From: JBCCXL01 sp039191605
GTDB lineage: Bacteria > Acidobacteriota > Thermoanaerobaculia > Multivoradales > JAHZIX01
Assembly: GCA_039191605.1 (NCBI GenBank)
Contig: JBCCXL010000010.1
Location: forward strand, 158,954-222,953
Length of the DNA stretch: 64,000 nucleotides
Direction of reading: 5' to 3'
Part shown: positions 8,693 through 16,757 of the stretch, piece after piece
Layout: each line of letters starts with the position of its first letter
Position numbering within the stretch: position 1 is the stretch's first letter
Translations under genes and position numbers: made by a program
The notes under the pieces: generated by a model
Seen by the model: the letters and a program-made list of their open reading frames with translations, nothing else
Told to the model about the DNA's origin: nothing
Database searches by the model: none

Positions 8693-10582
8693 ATGTTTGC
8701 TACTCCGCACCGAGTTTCCCTCTTCATAGTCTTCGTCCTCCTCTTCCTCGGGCTCGGCCCGCTGCCGGTCTTCGCCTCGGAGATCGGCTACCCGCAGCGG
8801 GGCCCGGCGCCCATCGCCGCTGCCCCCTCCCCCGGGGCCACGGAGCCGGCCGCCGGCCCCACCACGCCCGCCCACTACCTCATCGTCCAGGCCGGCGAGG
8901 CCCTCGCGCCGCGGGTCACCTTCTACCGCCAGGTGGAGATCCAGGGCAGCCTCGAAAGCCTGAATGATCCCCAGGTCCAGGAGCTGGCCTCCACTCTGAG
9001 CACTCGCCAGGACCAGGCCGTCGAGCTTCGGCTGCGGGACACCAAGGGTCAGGTGGTCTATCGCGGGGTGCAGCGGGTTCCCCGCTGGCACCGCTCCGAA
9101 ACCCTGCTGGACGAAGACGACCCGCGGGTCAAAGAGCACGGCACCCGCCTCGCCGGCCACCATCTGCCCGTCGAGGAGGCGCCCTTCGTCGTCCGAGTGC
9201 CGGTGATCCCCGGCGCCAGCCAGCTGGAGATCGACTCCGGAGTCGGTCTGCTGCGCACCGCCACCACCTTCGACCTCGATTCTTTGGCGGCCCAATTTGC
9301 CCACACCGACCAGAACACCACCGAAGCCATCGCCGGCGCCTTCCACGAGGCGGTGCCGGGCTTCTATCAGGGCAATTCCAACAACCGGGTCGACATCCTG
9401 ATCGTCGCCGAGGGCTACCGCCACATCGACGACCATTGGTTCCGCACCGACAGCGACGCCATGGTCGCCGGCTTCATGGGCGACCGCCCCTTCACCGACT
9501 ACTCCACCCACTTCAACGTCTGGCGACTCTTCGTCCCCTCCATCGCCATGGGCGCCGATCGCCCCGCCTGCGACGACGCCGATGCCGGGGATCTCGACAC
9601 CGGCTTCACCGCCAACACCTACTTCGACGCCACCTACTGCAACCAGGGCATCTGGCGCAATCTAGGAGTCAACAACAGCAAAGTCTTCGAAGCGGCCTCC
9701 GACTACCCCGACTGGGACGCCATCATCGTCCTGGTCCAAAGCCCCTACCGGGGCGGCTCCGGCGGCGCCCTCTCGGTGACCTCCATGGATACGAGCTACA
9801 CCGCCTCCGACGACATCATCGGCGTGATGCAGCATGAATTCGCCCACAGCTTCGCCGGCCTGGGGGACGAATACGAAACCGCCGACGAGGACTTCCCGGA
9901 ATGTTCCGACCGCAACGTCTCCACCAGCGATGACTGCGAGCCCAACGTCACCGACGTCGACTTCCGCTCCGGCAATAAATGGAAGCATTGGATCGCTTCA
10001 TCTACCCCCGTCCCCACCTCCGGCTCCCTTTCCGACCCTCTCGCCGCCGGCGCCTGGGAAGGGGCCCGCTACCTCACCGACGACATATACCGCAGCTGCT
10101 TCAACGGCATCATGCGGGATTCCCTGGCGGACTTCTGCCACGTTGGCCGAGAGCGCATGATCGTCTCCCTCTACCAGGGCGGCTGGGGCATCCCCGGCGG
10201 CGGCGTCAGCACCATCCAGCCGGGCACCCGCTCCCCCTCCGCCGCCCTTCTGAACCGCAGCGCCGGTCAGAAAACCACCTTCAGCGCCCGCGCCTTCGGC
10301 CCCCCGGGCACCACCCTCACCGCCCAGTGGCTGGTCAACGGCATCGTCTTCAAAACCCAATCCGTCGCCTCCGGCGGCCTCGCCTCCTACTCCTTCAGCT
10401 CGATCCTGCCGGGATCCACCTGGAACATCCAGCTACGCATCACCGACAACCACCCCAACCTCCACAGCTCCACCCGCCCGCAGCTGGCCAAGAGTCAGCA
10501 TTGGACGGTGAACATCATCGGTGGCGGAGGCGGGTGCCCGCTGTGTTTGCTGGACGAGAAAAGAGGGGTGATGGGCGAGTGA
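8693..10582 (+). CDS. Secreted M64-family metallopeptidase (IgA-peptidase type)
   Basis: 629 residues from an ATG behind AAAGGA at 7 bases. The signal peptide is SLFIVFVLLFLGLGPLPVFA. An N-terminal beta-rich domain (about 45-200) is followed by the M64 catalytic domain. It starts at NRVDILIVAEGY and holds the zinc motif HEFAHSFAGLGDEYE, with His381, Glu382 and His385 as zinc and catalytic residues. Several Cys residues suggest disulphides. The C-terminal ~100 residues form an Ig-like beta domain (FSARAFGPPGTTLTAQWLVNG). M64 enzymes are extracellular zinc peptidases; the name comes from an IgA protease, but environmental members presumably digest other proteins. A strong terminator follows. 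Confidence 0.93.
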   Translation: MFATPHRVSLFIVFVLLFLGLGPLPVFASEIGYPQRGPAPIAAAPSPGATEPAAGPTTPAHYLIVQAGEALAPRVTFYRQVEIQGSLESLNDPQVQELASTLSTRQDQAVELRLRDTKGQVVYRGVQRVPRWHRSETLLDEDDPRVKEHGTRLAGHHLPVEEAPFVVRVPVIPGASQLEIDSGVGLLRTATTFDLDSLAAQFAHTDQNTTEAIAGAFHEAVPGFYQGNSNNRVDILIVAEGYRHIDDHWFRTDSDAMVAGFMGDRPFTDYSTHFNVWRLFVPSIAMGADRPACDDADAGDLDTGFTANTYFDATYCNQGIWRNLGVNNSKVFEAASDYPDWDAIIVLVQSPYRGGSGGALSVTSMDTSYTASDDIIGVMQHEFAHSFAGLGDEYETADEDFPECSDRNVSTSDDCEPNVTDVDFRSGNKWKHWIASSTPVPTSGSLSDPLAAGAWEGARYLTDDIYRSCFNGIMRDSLADFCHVGRERMIVSLYQGGWGIPGGGVSTIQPGTRSPSAALLNRSAGQKTTFSARAFGPPGTTLTAQWLVNGIVFKTQSVASGGLASYSFSSILPGSTWNIQLRITDNHPNLHSSTRPQLAKSQHWTVNIIGGGGGCPLCLLDEKRGVMGE

Positions 10583-10621
10583 GACCCCGGCGACTCCCGC
10601 AGTCTCGAACCCCAGCCATCA

Positions 10622-10661
10622 AGCCCCGGCGGACTCATCGTCTGTCGGGGCTTTCTTCTTG
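10622..10661 (+). terminator. Rho-independent terminator after the M64 peptidase
   Basis: AGCCCCG pairs with CGGGGCT, extended inward by CGGAC/GTCTG after one mismatch, with a five-base loop. It is followed by TTTCTTCTT. Forty bases after the peptidase stop. Confidence 0.85.
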
Positions 10662-10734
10662 CTTGCGGTCACTCTCTTAGGCTGCTTCCTCGAAGACATA
10701 GCCCGAATCCCCCACATTGAGAGACATTTTCTAT

Positions 10735-11403
10735 ATGAATACCTCCACTACGCTCTCCCATCAAGGTGCTGATCTCTGCGTCGAAACTTCCGGCGAGGGG
10801 CCCCTGAGCTACGGGCAGCAGGAGCGAGACGCGATCGCGGTGCTGGACGAGCTGGGCGTGGAACGCTGCGCGGTGGTGGGCTTTTCCGACGGCGGGATCA
10901 CCGGACTGCGGCTGGCGGCTCGGGGACTCGGGAGAGTCCAGGCCGCAGCGACGGTGGGCTCGCGGTGGCCAGCGAGGGATAGCGCTCACCTTGGGGAGGC
11001 CTTCCCGGAGATCCGCCGCAAGACCCTGGAGGGCGGCGCCCAGGCCCAGCTGCTGGAGGATTACGACCGCCTGAACCCAGACCAGGACTTCGACCGGCTG
11101 GCAGAGCTGTACTCTGCGATGTGGAAAGACGACGGGCCCGACGGCCACCCTGACGAGGCGGCGGTGGGGATCGAGGCGCCGACCCTGCTGGCGGTGGGCG
11201 ATCGCGATCCTTTCGTACCGGCGGAAGCGGTGCTCGAGCTCCACCGCAGGCGTCTGGAAGCGGAGAATCCTAGCGAGCTACTGGTGCTGCCGGGCGCCGG
11301 CCACGCGGCTCATGACGAGCGGGGGACCTCTACGTGCCGGCGCTGCGGAGCTTTTTGGAGAGAAATCTCGGGAGCTAGGGGCGGCTATCAAACTGGTAAG
11401 TGA
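10735..11403 (+). pseudogene. Alpha/beta-hydrolase remnant, internally deleted and frameshifted
   Basis: The frame (222 codons from ATG 10735) contains the nucleophile elbow GFSDGG with Ser, the acid segment VGDRDPF, and the His segment LPGAGHAAH. In this family the N-terminal strand GxGxPLLLLHG and the oxyanion-hole region of about 60 residues should lie between VETSGEG and PLSYGQQERDA. Here the two are joined directly. At the 3' end the frame breaks in the run GCGGGGGACC near 11320: the adjacent frame reads DLYVPALRSFLERNLGS and stops, which is the expected family ending. Two independent lesions indicate a dead gene, though a sequencing error could explain the second. The ancestral role was probably small-molecule ester or lactone hydrolysis. 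Confidence 0.75.
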
Positions 11404-11415
11404 GTGATTACACCC

Positions 11416-11475
11416 GGCTCCCCCACCCTCTGGCTTACGCAGTCAGGGTGAGGGAAGGCAAAGGTGTCAACAGGC
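11416..11475. repeat. Intergenic hairpin repeat, copy 1
   Basis: The segment GGCTCCCCCACCCTCTGG... through GTGAGGGAAGGCAAAGGTG aligns with 12802-12852 over about 50 bases, sharing the central GCAGTCA and the CCCC...GGGG flanks. CACCCT and AGGGTG can pair. It is followed by CAGGCAAGTAATCC, a degenerate form of the AGGCGAGTGATCC motif that follows copy 2. Confidence 0.6.
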
Positions 11476-11498
11476 AAGTAATCCTCACCAGGAGAACG

Positions 11499-11822
11499 CT
11501 ACTTCGGGAAATCGATTTCGTAGACGACACCCGGCTGGCATTTCTGCATCGCATCCGCAACTTTTTCCGCGGATCGACGAATCCTTGGCCAACTCGTAGT
11601 CAAGAGAACCAGAACCTTCAATCTGCACTCTGCGAGATTCTGCTGGTGCTTTAAGTTGGTATCTGTCGTCACCAACACCTCGAAGCCAGCGGTCTCTGCT
11701 TGCCGCAGCAAGTTACCGTTGGTCAACGTAGACCAGCCTAATTCGAAGGCTGTCGAGACCTCACAATTGCCGAGATAGTTTCGTAGAGGGCGAGGGGTGC
11801 CTTGATCGAACAGGACCCTCAC
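11499..11822 (-). CDS. DUF5615-like PIN-domain toxin
   Basis: 107 residues from a GTG directly abutting the stop codon of the upstream gene. The family pattern is clear: an N-terminal VLFDQ, ELGWSTLTNGNLLRQAE, VLVTTDTNL and QQNL. These carry the acidic residues (Asp6 and the Asp of TTDTN) that would bind metal in a PIN-like nuclease. Proteins of this type usually pair with a DUF433 antitoxin, as here, and are presumed RNases. The small pair lies between a dead hydrolase and a small orphan gene, which suits an acquired module. Confidence 0.85.
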   Translation of the reverse strand: MRVLFDQGTPRPLRNYLGNCEVSTAFELGWSTLTNGNLLRQAETAGFEVLVTTDTNLKHQQNLAECRLKVLVLLTTSWPRIRRSAEKVADAMQKCQPGVVYEIDFPK

Positions 11823-12041
11823 TCAGCCTGCCTTGGCGTTGACCACTAAGTGCTCAAGCACCTTTCGAACCTTGTCTTCTGAAACTCCTGGGAACCAATC
11901 GATAAATTCACTAATTGAAGCTCCGCTCTCGAGATTCTCGAAAAGCGCTGCTACCGGAACCCGGGTTCCCTGGAACACCCACACGCCGCTAACGCGCAGC
12001 GGGTCTCGCTCTACTGCTGGGCAATTCGACCAATCCATCAT
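11823..12041 (-). CDS. DUF433 antitoxin
   Basis: 72 residues with the DUF433 pattern: VFQGTRVPVAALFENLESGASISEFIDWFPGVSEDKVRKVLEHL in substance, that is GTRVPV, a D/E-rich helix and a C-terminal winged-helix-like segment. It is the first gene of a two-gene unit; its TGA touches the GTG start of the PIN-like gene. Such proteins bind the toxin and probably their own promoter. Two consecutive ATGs are possible starts (12041 and 12038); the ribosome site is weak. Confidence 0.85.
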   Translation of the reverse strand: MMDWSNCPAVERDPLRVSGVWVFQGTRVPVAALFENLESGASISEFIDWFPGVSEDKVRKVLEHLVVNAKAG

Positions 12042-12149
12042 GTTCTGATCATAACACTGGCGACCTTAGCAGCCGATTTACTCCAGCCAGATCCCCGTAG
12101 CTCGCGCGTAGACGCCAGACGAAAGCCCCCTCTTCCACCAAGGTAAATC

Positions 12150-12176
12150 AGGGACCGAGGAAGACCCTCGGCCCCT
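12150..12176 (-). terminator. Possible terminator of the small gene at 12221-12517
   Basis: Stem AGGGACCGAGG / CCTCGGCCCCT, 10 of 11 pairs, five-base loop. On the minus strand it is followed by TGATTTACC, only a weak U-run. It lies 45 bases past the stop of the leftward gene. Confidence 0.45.
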
Positions 12177-12220
12177 GCGATCGCTTCGGCTCATAGAGTC
12201 GCCGATACGAAGGCGCAGTC

Positions 12221-12517
12221 TCAGGTGGAGACGTCGGCAATCACCAGGGCGGTAATCCAGCCGCTCATCTTCTTGTCGTTCGACGGCTGGATATCGAGAG
12301 TCGCGGTGACGTTGACCGCCTGGGACGAGAGGCTCACGTCGTCGATCGAGGCTTGAGCCGTCCGGACGTTCTCGCCACTGTCGTCAAACTTCTGCCGGAA
12401 CCCTTCGAGCACCGCGTAGGCATAGCGAACGGTGCCGGAGAAGGTCGCGGTCTGCGTGTCGGTCTGGCTGCCTTTGCCGTCGAGATTGAACTTGATCTGC
12501 TGGAATTCGAGGGCCAT
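12221..12517 (-). CDS. Unknown small beta-rich protein, 98 aa
   Basis: Not recognised. It has a strong ribosome site (AAAGGAA about 7 bases before the ATG), so translation is likely. There is no signal peptide. The sequence alternates charged and hydrophobic residues in strand-like blocks: FQQIKFNL, TATFSGTVRYAYAVLEGF, AVNVTATLDIQ and WITALVIADVS. This suggests a small beta-sandwich with a central amphipathic helix (VLEGFRQKFDDSGENV). It stands alone, followed by a possible terminator and preceded by nearly 600 bases of noncoding DNA with repeats. Confidence 0.65.
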   Translation of the reverse strand: MALEFQQIKFNLDGKGSQTDTQTATFSGTVRYAYAVLEGFRQKFDDSGENVRTAQASIDDVSLSSQAVNVTATLDIQPSNDKKMSGWITALVIADVST

Positions 12518-12762
12518 GATGCGTTCCTTTCTGATGCGGTGAGCCCCGATGTAGCGGGGCGTTGGGTTCGGGTTTCGAGGTCAGGCTCGAAGCCCGGGTC
12601 GTCGTGGGCCAAAGCGTCCCAAGACGGCATCGGAAAGTGATCTGGAGCAGCTCTAGAGAATCTCTGGGGAATCTCTGGATGGCGTAAAGTGCTGAAAACG
12701 AGACCGTTACGGGGCGTCTCGCCGCTGCATTTCGGGAACTTGTGCTGGCTTTTGCAGATGGC

Positions 12763-12906
12763 AGGCGAGTGATCCCTGGAGCTTCGAAGAAATCCCCCCT
12801 CGGTCCCCCCCACTCTGATTCATGCAGTCAAAGTGGGGGAAGTCAGAGTTGCTGTCCCCCGAAAGATGCCAGGCGAGTGTCCCGAAGAGGCCAGGCGAGT
12901 GATCCC
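12763..12906 (+). repeat. Three AGGCGAGTGATCCC motifs around hairpin repeat copy 2
   Basis: Motifs at 12763-12776, 12871-12883 (with one base missing) and 12893-12906. The core is the same as in the 2922-3205 array with ATTG changed to AGTG. Between the first and second lies hairpin repeat copy 2 (12802-12852), with arms CCCCCACT / AGTGGGGG and the shared loop element GCAGTCA. Confidence 0.65.
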
Positions 12907-12943
12907 CCTCGCTTTGGGTCGCATTGCAGAAATTCTCGAAACA

Positions 12944-12963
12944 ATTTGACCAAACGGTCAAAT
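12944..12963. promoter_or_regulatory. Palindromic operator, probably for the TetR regulator
   Basis: Perfect 8-base arms ATTTGACC and GGTCAAAT around AAAC. It overlaps the upstream edge of the promoter at 12970. Size and TTGACC/GGTCAA arms fit TetR-family operators. The likely binder is the TetR gene at the end of the operon it precedes (19917-20576). A second palindrome, GTTCA-CA-TGAAC, follows at 13022-13033 next to a GGTCA. Confidence 0.7.
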
Positions 12964-12969
12964 GAACCC

Positions 12970-12998
12970 TTGACCTCGACAGAGAACATCCATATCCT
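12970..12998 (+). promoter_or_regulatory. Sigma-70-like promoter of the RND efflux operon
   Basis: TTGACC, a 17-base spacer, then TATCCT. Transcription would start near 13005, giving a leader of about 105 bases before the ATG at 13111, with the second palindrome inside the early leader. Confidence 0.6.
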
Positions 12999-13110
12999 CC
13001 GAACATTCGAACAATTGGTCAGTTCACATGAACAGTCCTTTGGTTCACGCCTAGAAATTGCGACCTCTCCCTCCTCCTCCGGCCTCAGACTCCTCTAAGA
13101 GACTCACGCT

Positions 13111-15543
13111 ATGCCGATGACGAGATCCCGTCCCCGCCGGCTATCAGCGCCGCGTTGGGCGCTGCGACGACGCCCTCTCTTCGCTGCTCTGGTGATCAGC
13201 GCAGCGCTACTTCCGTTCTCCGAAGCCGCTGACGCCGCGGAGCCACCAGCCGGCGACACCGATGCGCCTAGGTGGGGGTTGCTGTGGCCGAATTCTGGAG
13301 ATCGAGCCCTGGCCGAAGGTATTGAAGGAGAAGTAAAGGCGCTTCTCGGACAGGGTCCGGCGAGAAGCGGGCAACCCGCTGCGCTGGGAGACTCTTCGGA
13401 GGTCGAGGTATGGGTTTCTGTGGGTCGATGGAGCCAGCCGCCCTCGAGCCAACCCTCTCCGGAGTCTGCCGTCCTGCCCTCTGACCGCCGAGTCATCGTT
13501 CTTCGCGAGGACTTCGGACAGACCCAGGCCCTCCCGACGCTGGATTCCGGCGCGATGGTCGTCGCGCCCTCTTCTTGGCTCGCTGATCTTCAGGCCCTTC
13601 GCCGCGTTACCGGAGAGCATCGCCTCACCTTGATCTTGCCTCAGCAGATTCTCGAAACGCAGCGAGGGCTAGACCAGGAGCTGATTCAGCAAGGCGAGAG
13701 GGCCGGCTTTGAGCTTCAAGTCTTGAGCCTCGACGAAGCTAGACCAGAGGAAATTGCGGGGCTCCTAGACGGCCTCAGTCCAGGGGCCGGGGGAATCTAC
13801 CTCGCGCCGGGCCTGCCGGGCGCTGCCGAGGACTGGGCCGAGGCCCTCTCCAAGCGAGGCCTGCCGGGGGTTTCCGGACGAGGACCGGAGGACGTCGAGG
13901 CCGGCGTGCTGGTCGGGCCACGACGGGACCGACTGCGCCCCCTGGCGCGAATGACCGCCCTGGCGCTGCGGGAGCAGCTGAGCTCCCCCACTGCAGCAGT
14001 CAGGATCTGGGCGGTACCGGCGGCGCCGGACTTGGATCTGCGCATTCACCGCGGCACCGCGGAGCGGCTCGAGATCCCCCTGCCCTGGGACCTGCGCCTG
14101 GACGCGGAGCTGGTGGGTCATGCTGCCGGCGGCGGGGCCAATCTCGACCTCGGTCGCGCCCTGCGGGAAGCGGTGGACGCCAATCTCGGCCTCGCCGCGA
14201 GGCGAGTGCAGCTCGCCGCCGACGCCACCGAGCTGCAGCGGGCCGCGGCGGCGAGGCGCCCGCAGCTGAGCTTCAACCTCCAGGGGACCCAAATCGATCA
14301 GGACTCCGCCCGCTCCAGCTTCGGCAATCAGCCGGAGCGTCGCCTGCTGGCCACCGGCGAGGCGAGCTGGGTGCTCTTTTCGGAGCCCCTCACCGCCGCG
14401 GTGGAGATCGAGGAGCGGCTGCAGCTGGCGCGGCAGCTGGAGGTCGAGCAGCTGAGGCTGGACATCGCGCTGGAGGCCGGGAGGAGCTATTGGGAGCTGC
14501 TGCGGGCCACCGCTCGGCAGCGGGTGGAGCGCTCGAATCTCTCTCTCAGCGTGGCCACCCTGGATAACGCCCGCTGGCGTCTCCAGGCGGGAGCCGCGGA
14601 CACCGCCGACGTCGCCCGGCTGGAGGCGCGGGTGGCCCAGGATCGCCAGCGCCTGGTGCAGGCCGAGGGCCAGCGCCGCGCCGTGGCGCTGCGACTCAAC
14701 GAGCTGCTGCACCGCCCTCTGGAGCAGGAGCTGATCCCCGAGACGGCGGATCTCGGACCGGCTGATACCGAGACGGCCAGTGCTGAGCCGACCGAAACCC
14801 AGTGGAGTGCTATCCCGAGGGACGAGCTGGTCTCCGACCTGCGGCGCTTCTCGACGCTGCGCCAGCAGCTGGTGGAGCGCAGCCGGGCGCAATCCCCCGG
14901 CGTCGCCGCCAGCGAGGCGCTGCGCCGCGCGGCGGAGAGGCGCCAGGAGAGCGCCCGCCGCGCCTTCTACCTGCCGACGGTGGATCTCAGCGCCGGCTGG
15001 ACGGTGGACGTGGCGGAGGGCGGCGCCGGCGATGAGGTGCCGATGCTGGATCTCGGCCTCGGCGGCGCCAACCCCTTCCCTCCCGCCACCGACGACCGCT
15101 GGACCCTCTCCCTCACCGCCACCCTGCCGCTGACTACCGGCGGGCGCCGACAGGCGGAGCGGGCGCGGGCGGATCTCGAGGTGGAGGCCGCGGAAGTCCT
15201 GCAGGAACAGGCGGAAGAGCGGGCGCGGCTGCGGGCCCTGCTGGCCCTCTCGGACTTCGAAACCGCCAGCGTCGCCCGCCGTCAGGCGGAACAGGCCGCC
15301 CTCGCCGCCGAGCGGGCGCTGACGGTGGTGAGCGCCGCCTACGAGCAGGGCACCGAGACCCTCACCACCCTTCTCGACGCCCAGAACGGCGCCCGCAGCG
15401 CGCGGCTGGAGTCCACCGACGCCACCTACGCCCTCCACCAGCGCTGGCTGGAAGTCGAGCGCACCCTCGGCGGCTTCTCCCTTCTGGATCCTCAGGCTTC
15501 CGACTTTCTCACCAGGACTCTCTCTTCGCTGGAGACACGCTAA
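13111..15543 (+). CDS. TolC-family outer membrane efflux protein with N-terminal substrate-binding-like domain
   Basis: 810 residues, far longer than a usual TolC-like protein (about 450). After a signal peptide (FAALVISAALLPFSEAADAAE) come about 300 residues resembling the ABC_sub_bind periplasmic domain. Marks are LTLILPQQ, a Rossmann-like middle, and an end (DLDLRIHRGTAERLEIPLPWDLRLDAELV in outline) matching that family's NLKTAKALG-IP-LL-RADE ending. From about 345 the outer membrane efflux domain begins: NLDLGRALREAVDANLGLAARR, two long coiled-coil hairpins and TLTATLPLTTGGRRQAE-like strands. It is the outer-membrane channel of the tripartite pump; the fused domain may gate or sense a ligand. 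It overlaps the adaptor gene by one base (TAATG). Confidence 0.88.
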   Translation: MPMTRSRPRRLSAPRWALRRRPLFAALVISAALLPFSEAADAAEPPAGDTDAPRWGLLWPNSGDRALAEGIEGEVKALLGQGPARSGQPAALGDSSEVEVWVSVGRWSQPPSSQPSPESAVLPSDRRVIVLREDFGQTQALPTLDSGAMVVAPSSWLADLQALRRVTGEHRLTLILPQQILETQRGLDQELIQQGERAGFELQVLSLDEARPEEIAGLLDGLSPGAGGIYLAPGLPGAAEDWAEALSKRGLPGVSGRGPEDVEAGVLVGPRRDRLRPLARMTALALREQLSSPTAAVRIWAVPAAPDLDLRIHRGTAERLEIPLPWDLRLDAELVGHAAGGGANLDLGRALREAVDANLGLAARRVQLAADATELQRAAAARRPQLSFNLQGTQIDQDSARSSFGNQPERRLLATGEASWVLFSEPLTAAVEIEERLQLARQLEVEQLRLDIALEAGRSYWELLRATARQRVERSNLSLSVATLDNARWRLQAGAADTADVARLEARVAQDRQRLVQAEGQRRAVALRLNELLHRPLEQELIPETADLGPADTETASAEPTETQWSAIPRDELVSDLRRFSTLRQQLVERSRAQSPGVAASEALRRAAERRQESARRAFYLPTVDLSAGWTVDVAEGGAGDEVPMLDLGLGGANPFPPATDDRWTLSLTATLPLTTGGRRQAERARADLEVEAAEVLQEQAEERARLRALLALSDFETASVARRQAEQAALAAERALTVVSAAYEQGTETLTTLLDAQNGARSARLESTDATYALHQRWLEVERTLGGFSLLDPQASDFLTRTLSSLETR

Positions 15544-16739
15544 TGCTCGCCCTTCCTCAGGCCCTGATCTCCTCTCGCGCCGGCATCCCCCCGCGCTTCG
15601 CGGCCCTCGGGGCCGCCGCCATCGCCCTTCTCAGCCTCGGCGCCTGCTCCTCTGAATCGCCCACCGAAGAAGCCCTCGCTCCGCCGCCGCCGCGCCCGGT
15701 GCGGGTGCTGGAGATCCAGGCCGCAGACACCAGCCGGGAACGCACCTTCGTCGGCCGCAGCCAGGCGCCGAGCCAGGCGGCGGCCTCTTTCCGGATTCCG
15801 GGCCGGGTGGAGCGACGAGCGGTGAATCTCGGCGACTCGGTGCGGCGCGGAGACCTGCTGGCGGCGCTGGACGCCAGCGACTTTCGACTGCGCCTCGAGG
15901 AGGCCAGCGCCGAGGTCGCCCGCAGCGAGGCGGAATGGCGCAACGCCGAGGCGGAGCGCCAGCGGCTGCGGGCCCTCTTCGCCACCGAGAGCACCTCCCG
16001 CAGCGCCCTGGACGCCGCCGAGGCGCGCTACGACGGCGCCGAGGCGGCCCGCGACTCGGCCCAGCGTCGCCAGCGCCTGGCCCGCGCCGAGCTCGGCTAC
16101 ACCCGGCTGCGGGCGAGCGCGGCGGGACGGGTGGTAGCGGTGGAGATAGAGGCCGGGGAGAACGTCCAGAGCGGCCAGGCGGTGCTTCGCCTCGCCACCG
16201 GAAACGGTCTGGAGGTGGAATTCGCCGTTCCGGAAGGCCTGATCTCCCGCCTCGAGCTAGGGCAGGAGGCGGCGGTGGACTTCCCCGCCGACGGCATCCA
16301 GGGCAGCGGACGAATCAGCGAGGTCGGCGCCGGCCCTGTCGGCGACGGCGGCGGCGCCTTCCCGGTGGTGCTCCGGCTCCAGGATCCGGACCCTCGCCTG
16401 CTCACCGGCCGGGCGGCGGAGGTCACCCTGCGCTTCGCGGCGACCACCGACGCCCTGCTGCTGCCGCCGGAGGCGGTGGCCGCGGATGACCGCGGCCGCT
16501 TCGTGTGGGTCGCCGTGCCGCAGAGCGAGAAGGACGCGGAGCAGGCCGGCGACGGCCTTCGGGCAACGGTCGAACGACGCAATGTCGAGGTCGGCGAGCT
16601 GCTGGCGGAAGGCCTGGAGGTGCTCTCGGGCTTGGCCCCCGGCGACCGGGTCATCACCGCTGGAGTCTCCCGCATTCTCGAGGGCCAGACGGTACGCCTG
16701 CTGGATCACGACCCTCTGGCGGAGGTGCGCGGCTTCTGA
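15543..16739 (+). CDS. RND efflux periplasmic adaptor lipoprotein
   Basis: 398 residues, start overlapping the stop of the previous gene. A lipobox LSLGAC gives lipidated Cys35. Then follow the membrane-fusion-protein domains: a first lipoyl half (FRIPGRVERRAVNLGDSVRRGDLLAALD), an alpha-helical hairpin rich in Ala/Glu/Arg (about 105-180), a second lipoyl half (LRASAAGRVVAVEIEAGENVQSGQ), a beta-barrel and a membrane-proximal domain (GLAPGDRVITAGVSRILEGQ). It bridges the inner-membrane pump and the TolC-like channel. Second gene of the operon, 18 bases before the pump gene. Confidence 0.95.
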   Translation: MLALPQALISSRAGIPPRFAALGAAAIALLSLGACSSESPTEEALAPPPPRPVRVLEIQAADTSRERTFVGRSQAPSQAAASFRIPGRVERRAVNLGDSVRRGDLLAALDASDFRLRLEEASAEVARSEAEWRNAEAERQRLRALFATESTSRSALDAAEARYDGAEAARDSAQRRQRLARAELGYTRLRASAAGRVVAVEIEAGENVQSGQAVLRLATGNGLEVEFAVPEGLISRLELGQEAAVDFPADGIQGSGRISEVGAGPVGDGGGAFPVVLRLQDPDPRLLTGRAAEVTLRFAATTDALLLPPEAVAADDRGRFVWVAVPQSEKDAEQAGDGLRATVERRNVEVGELLAEGLEVLSGLAPGDRVITAGVSRILEGQTVRLLDHDPLAEVRGF

Positions 16740-16757
16740 GTCGCCGGGAACAAAATC

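Larger units (their letters stand above)
12518..13110 (+). other. Noncoding region with repeats and RND operon control signals
   Basis: No credible gene in 593 bases. In order it holds a first AGGCGAGTGATCCC motif (12763), the second hairpin repeat copy (12802-12852), two more AGGCGAGTG motifs (12871 and 12893), a TetR-type palindrome (12944-12963), a sigma-70-like promoter (12970-12998) and a second small palindrome (13022-13033). The last three control the RND operon starting at 13111. Confidence 0.7.

Noticed and set aside
8507..9511. The long leftward frame continuing upstream of the CpcT-like gene (open to 9511)
   Set aside because: It runs antisense through the M64 peptidase; the Gly/Val-rich translation is what the opposite strand of that gene gives. 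Only the part from 8506 has a ribosome site and a known family.
11400..11654. Rightward 84-codon frame
   Set aside because: It crosses the hairpin repeat and runs antisense into the DUF5615 gene; no ribosome site or recognisable domain.
13765..15438. Leftward 557-codon frame
   Set aside because: Antisense shadow of the TolC-like gene, caused by high GC at third positions.
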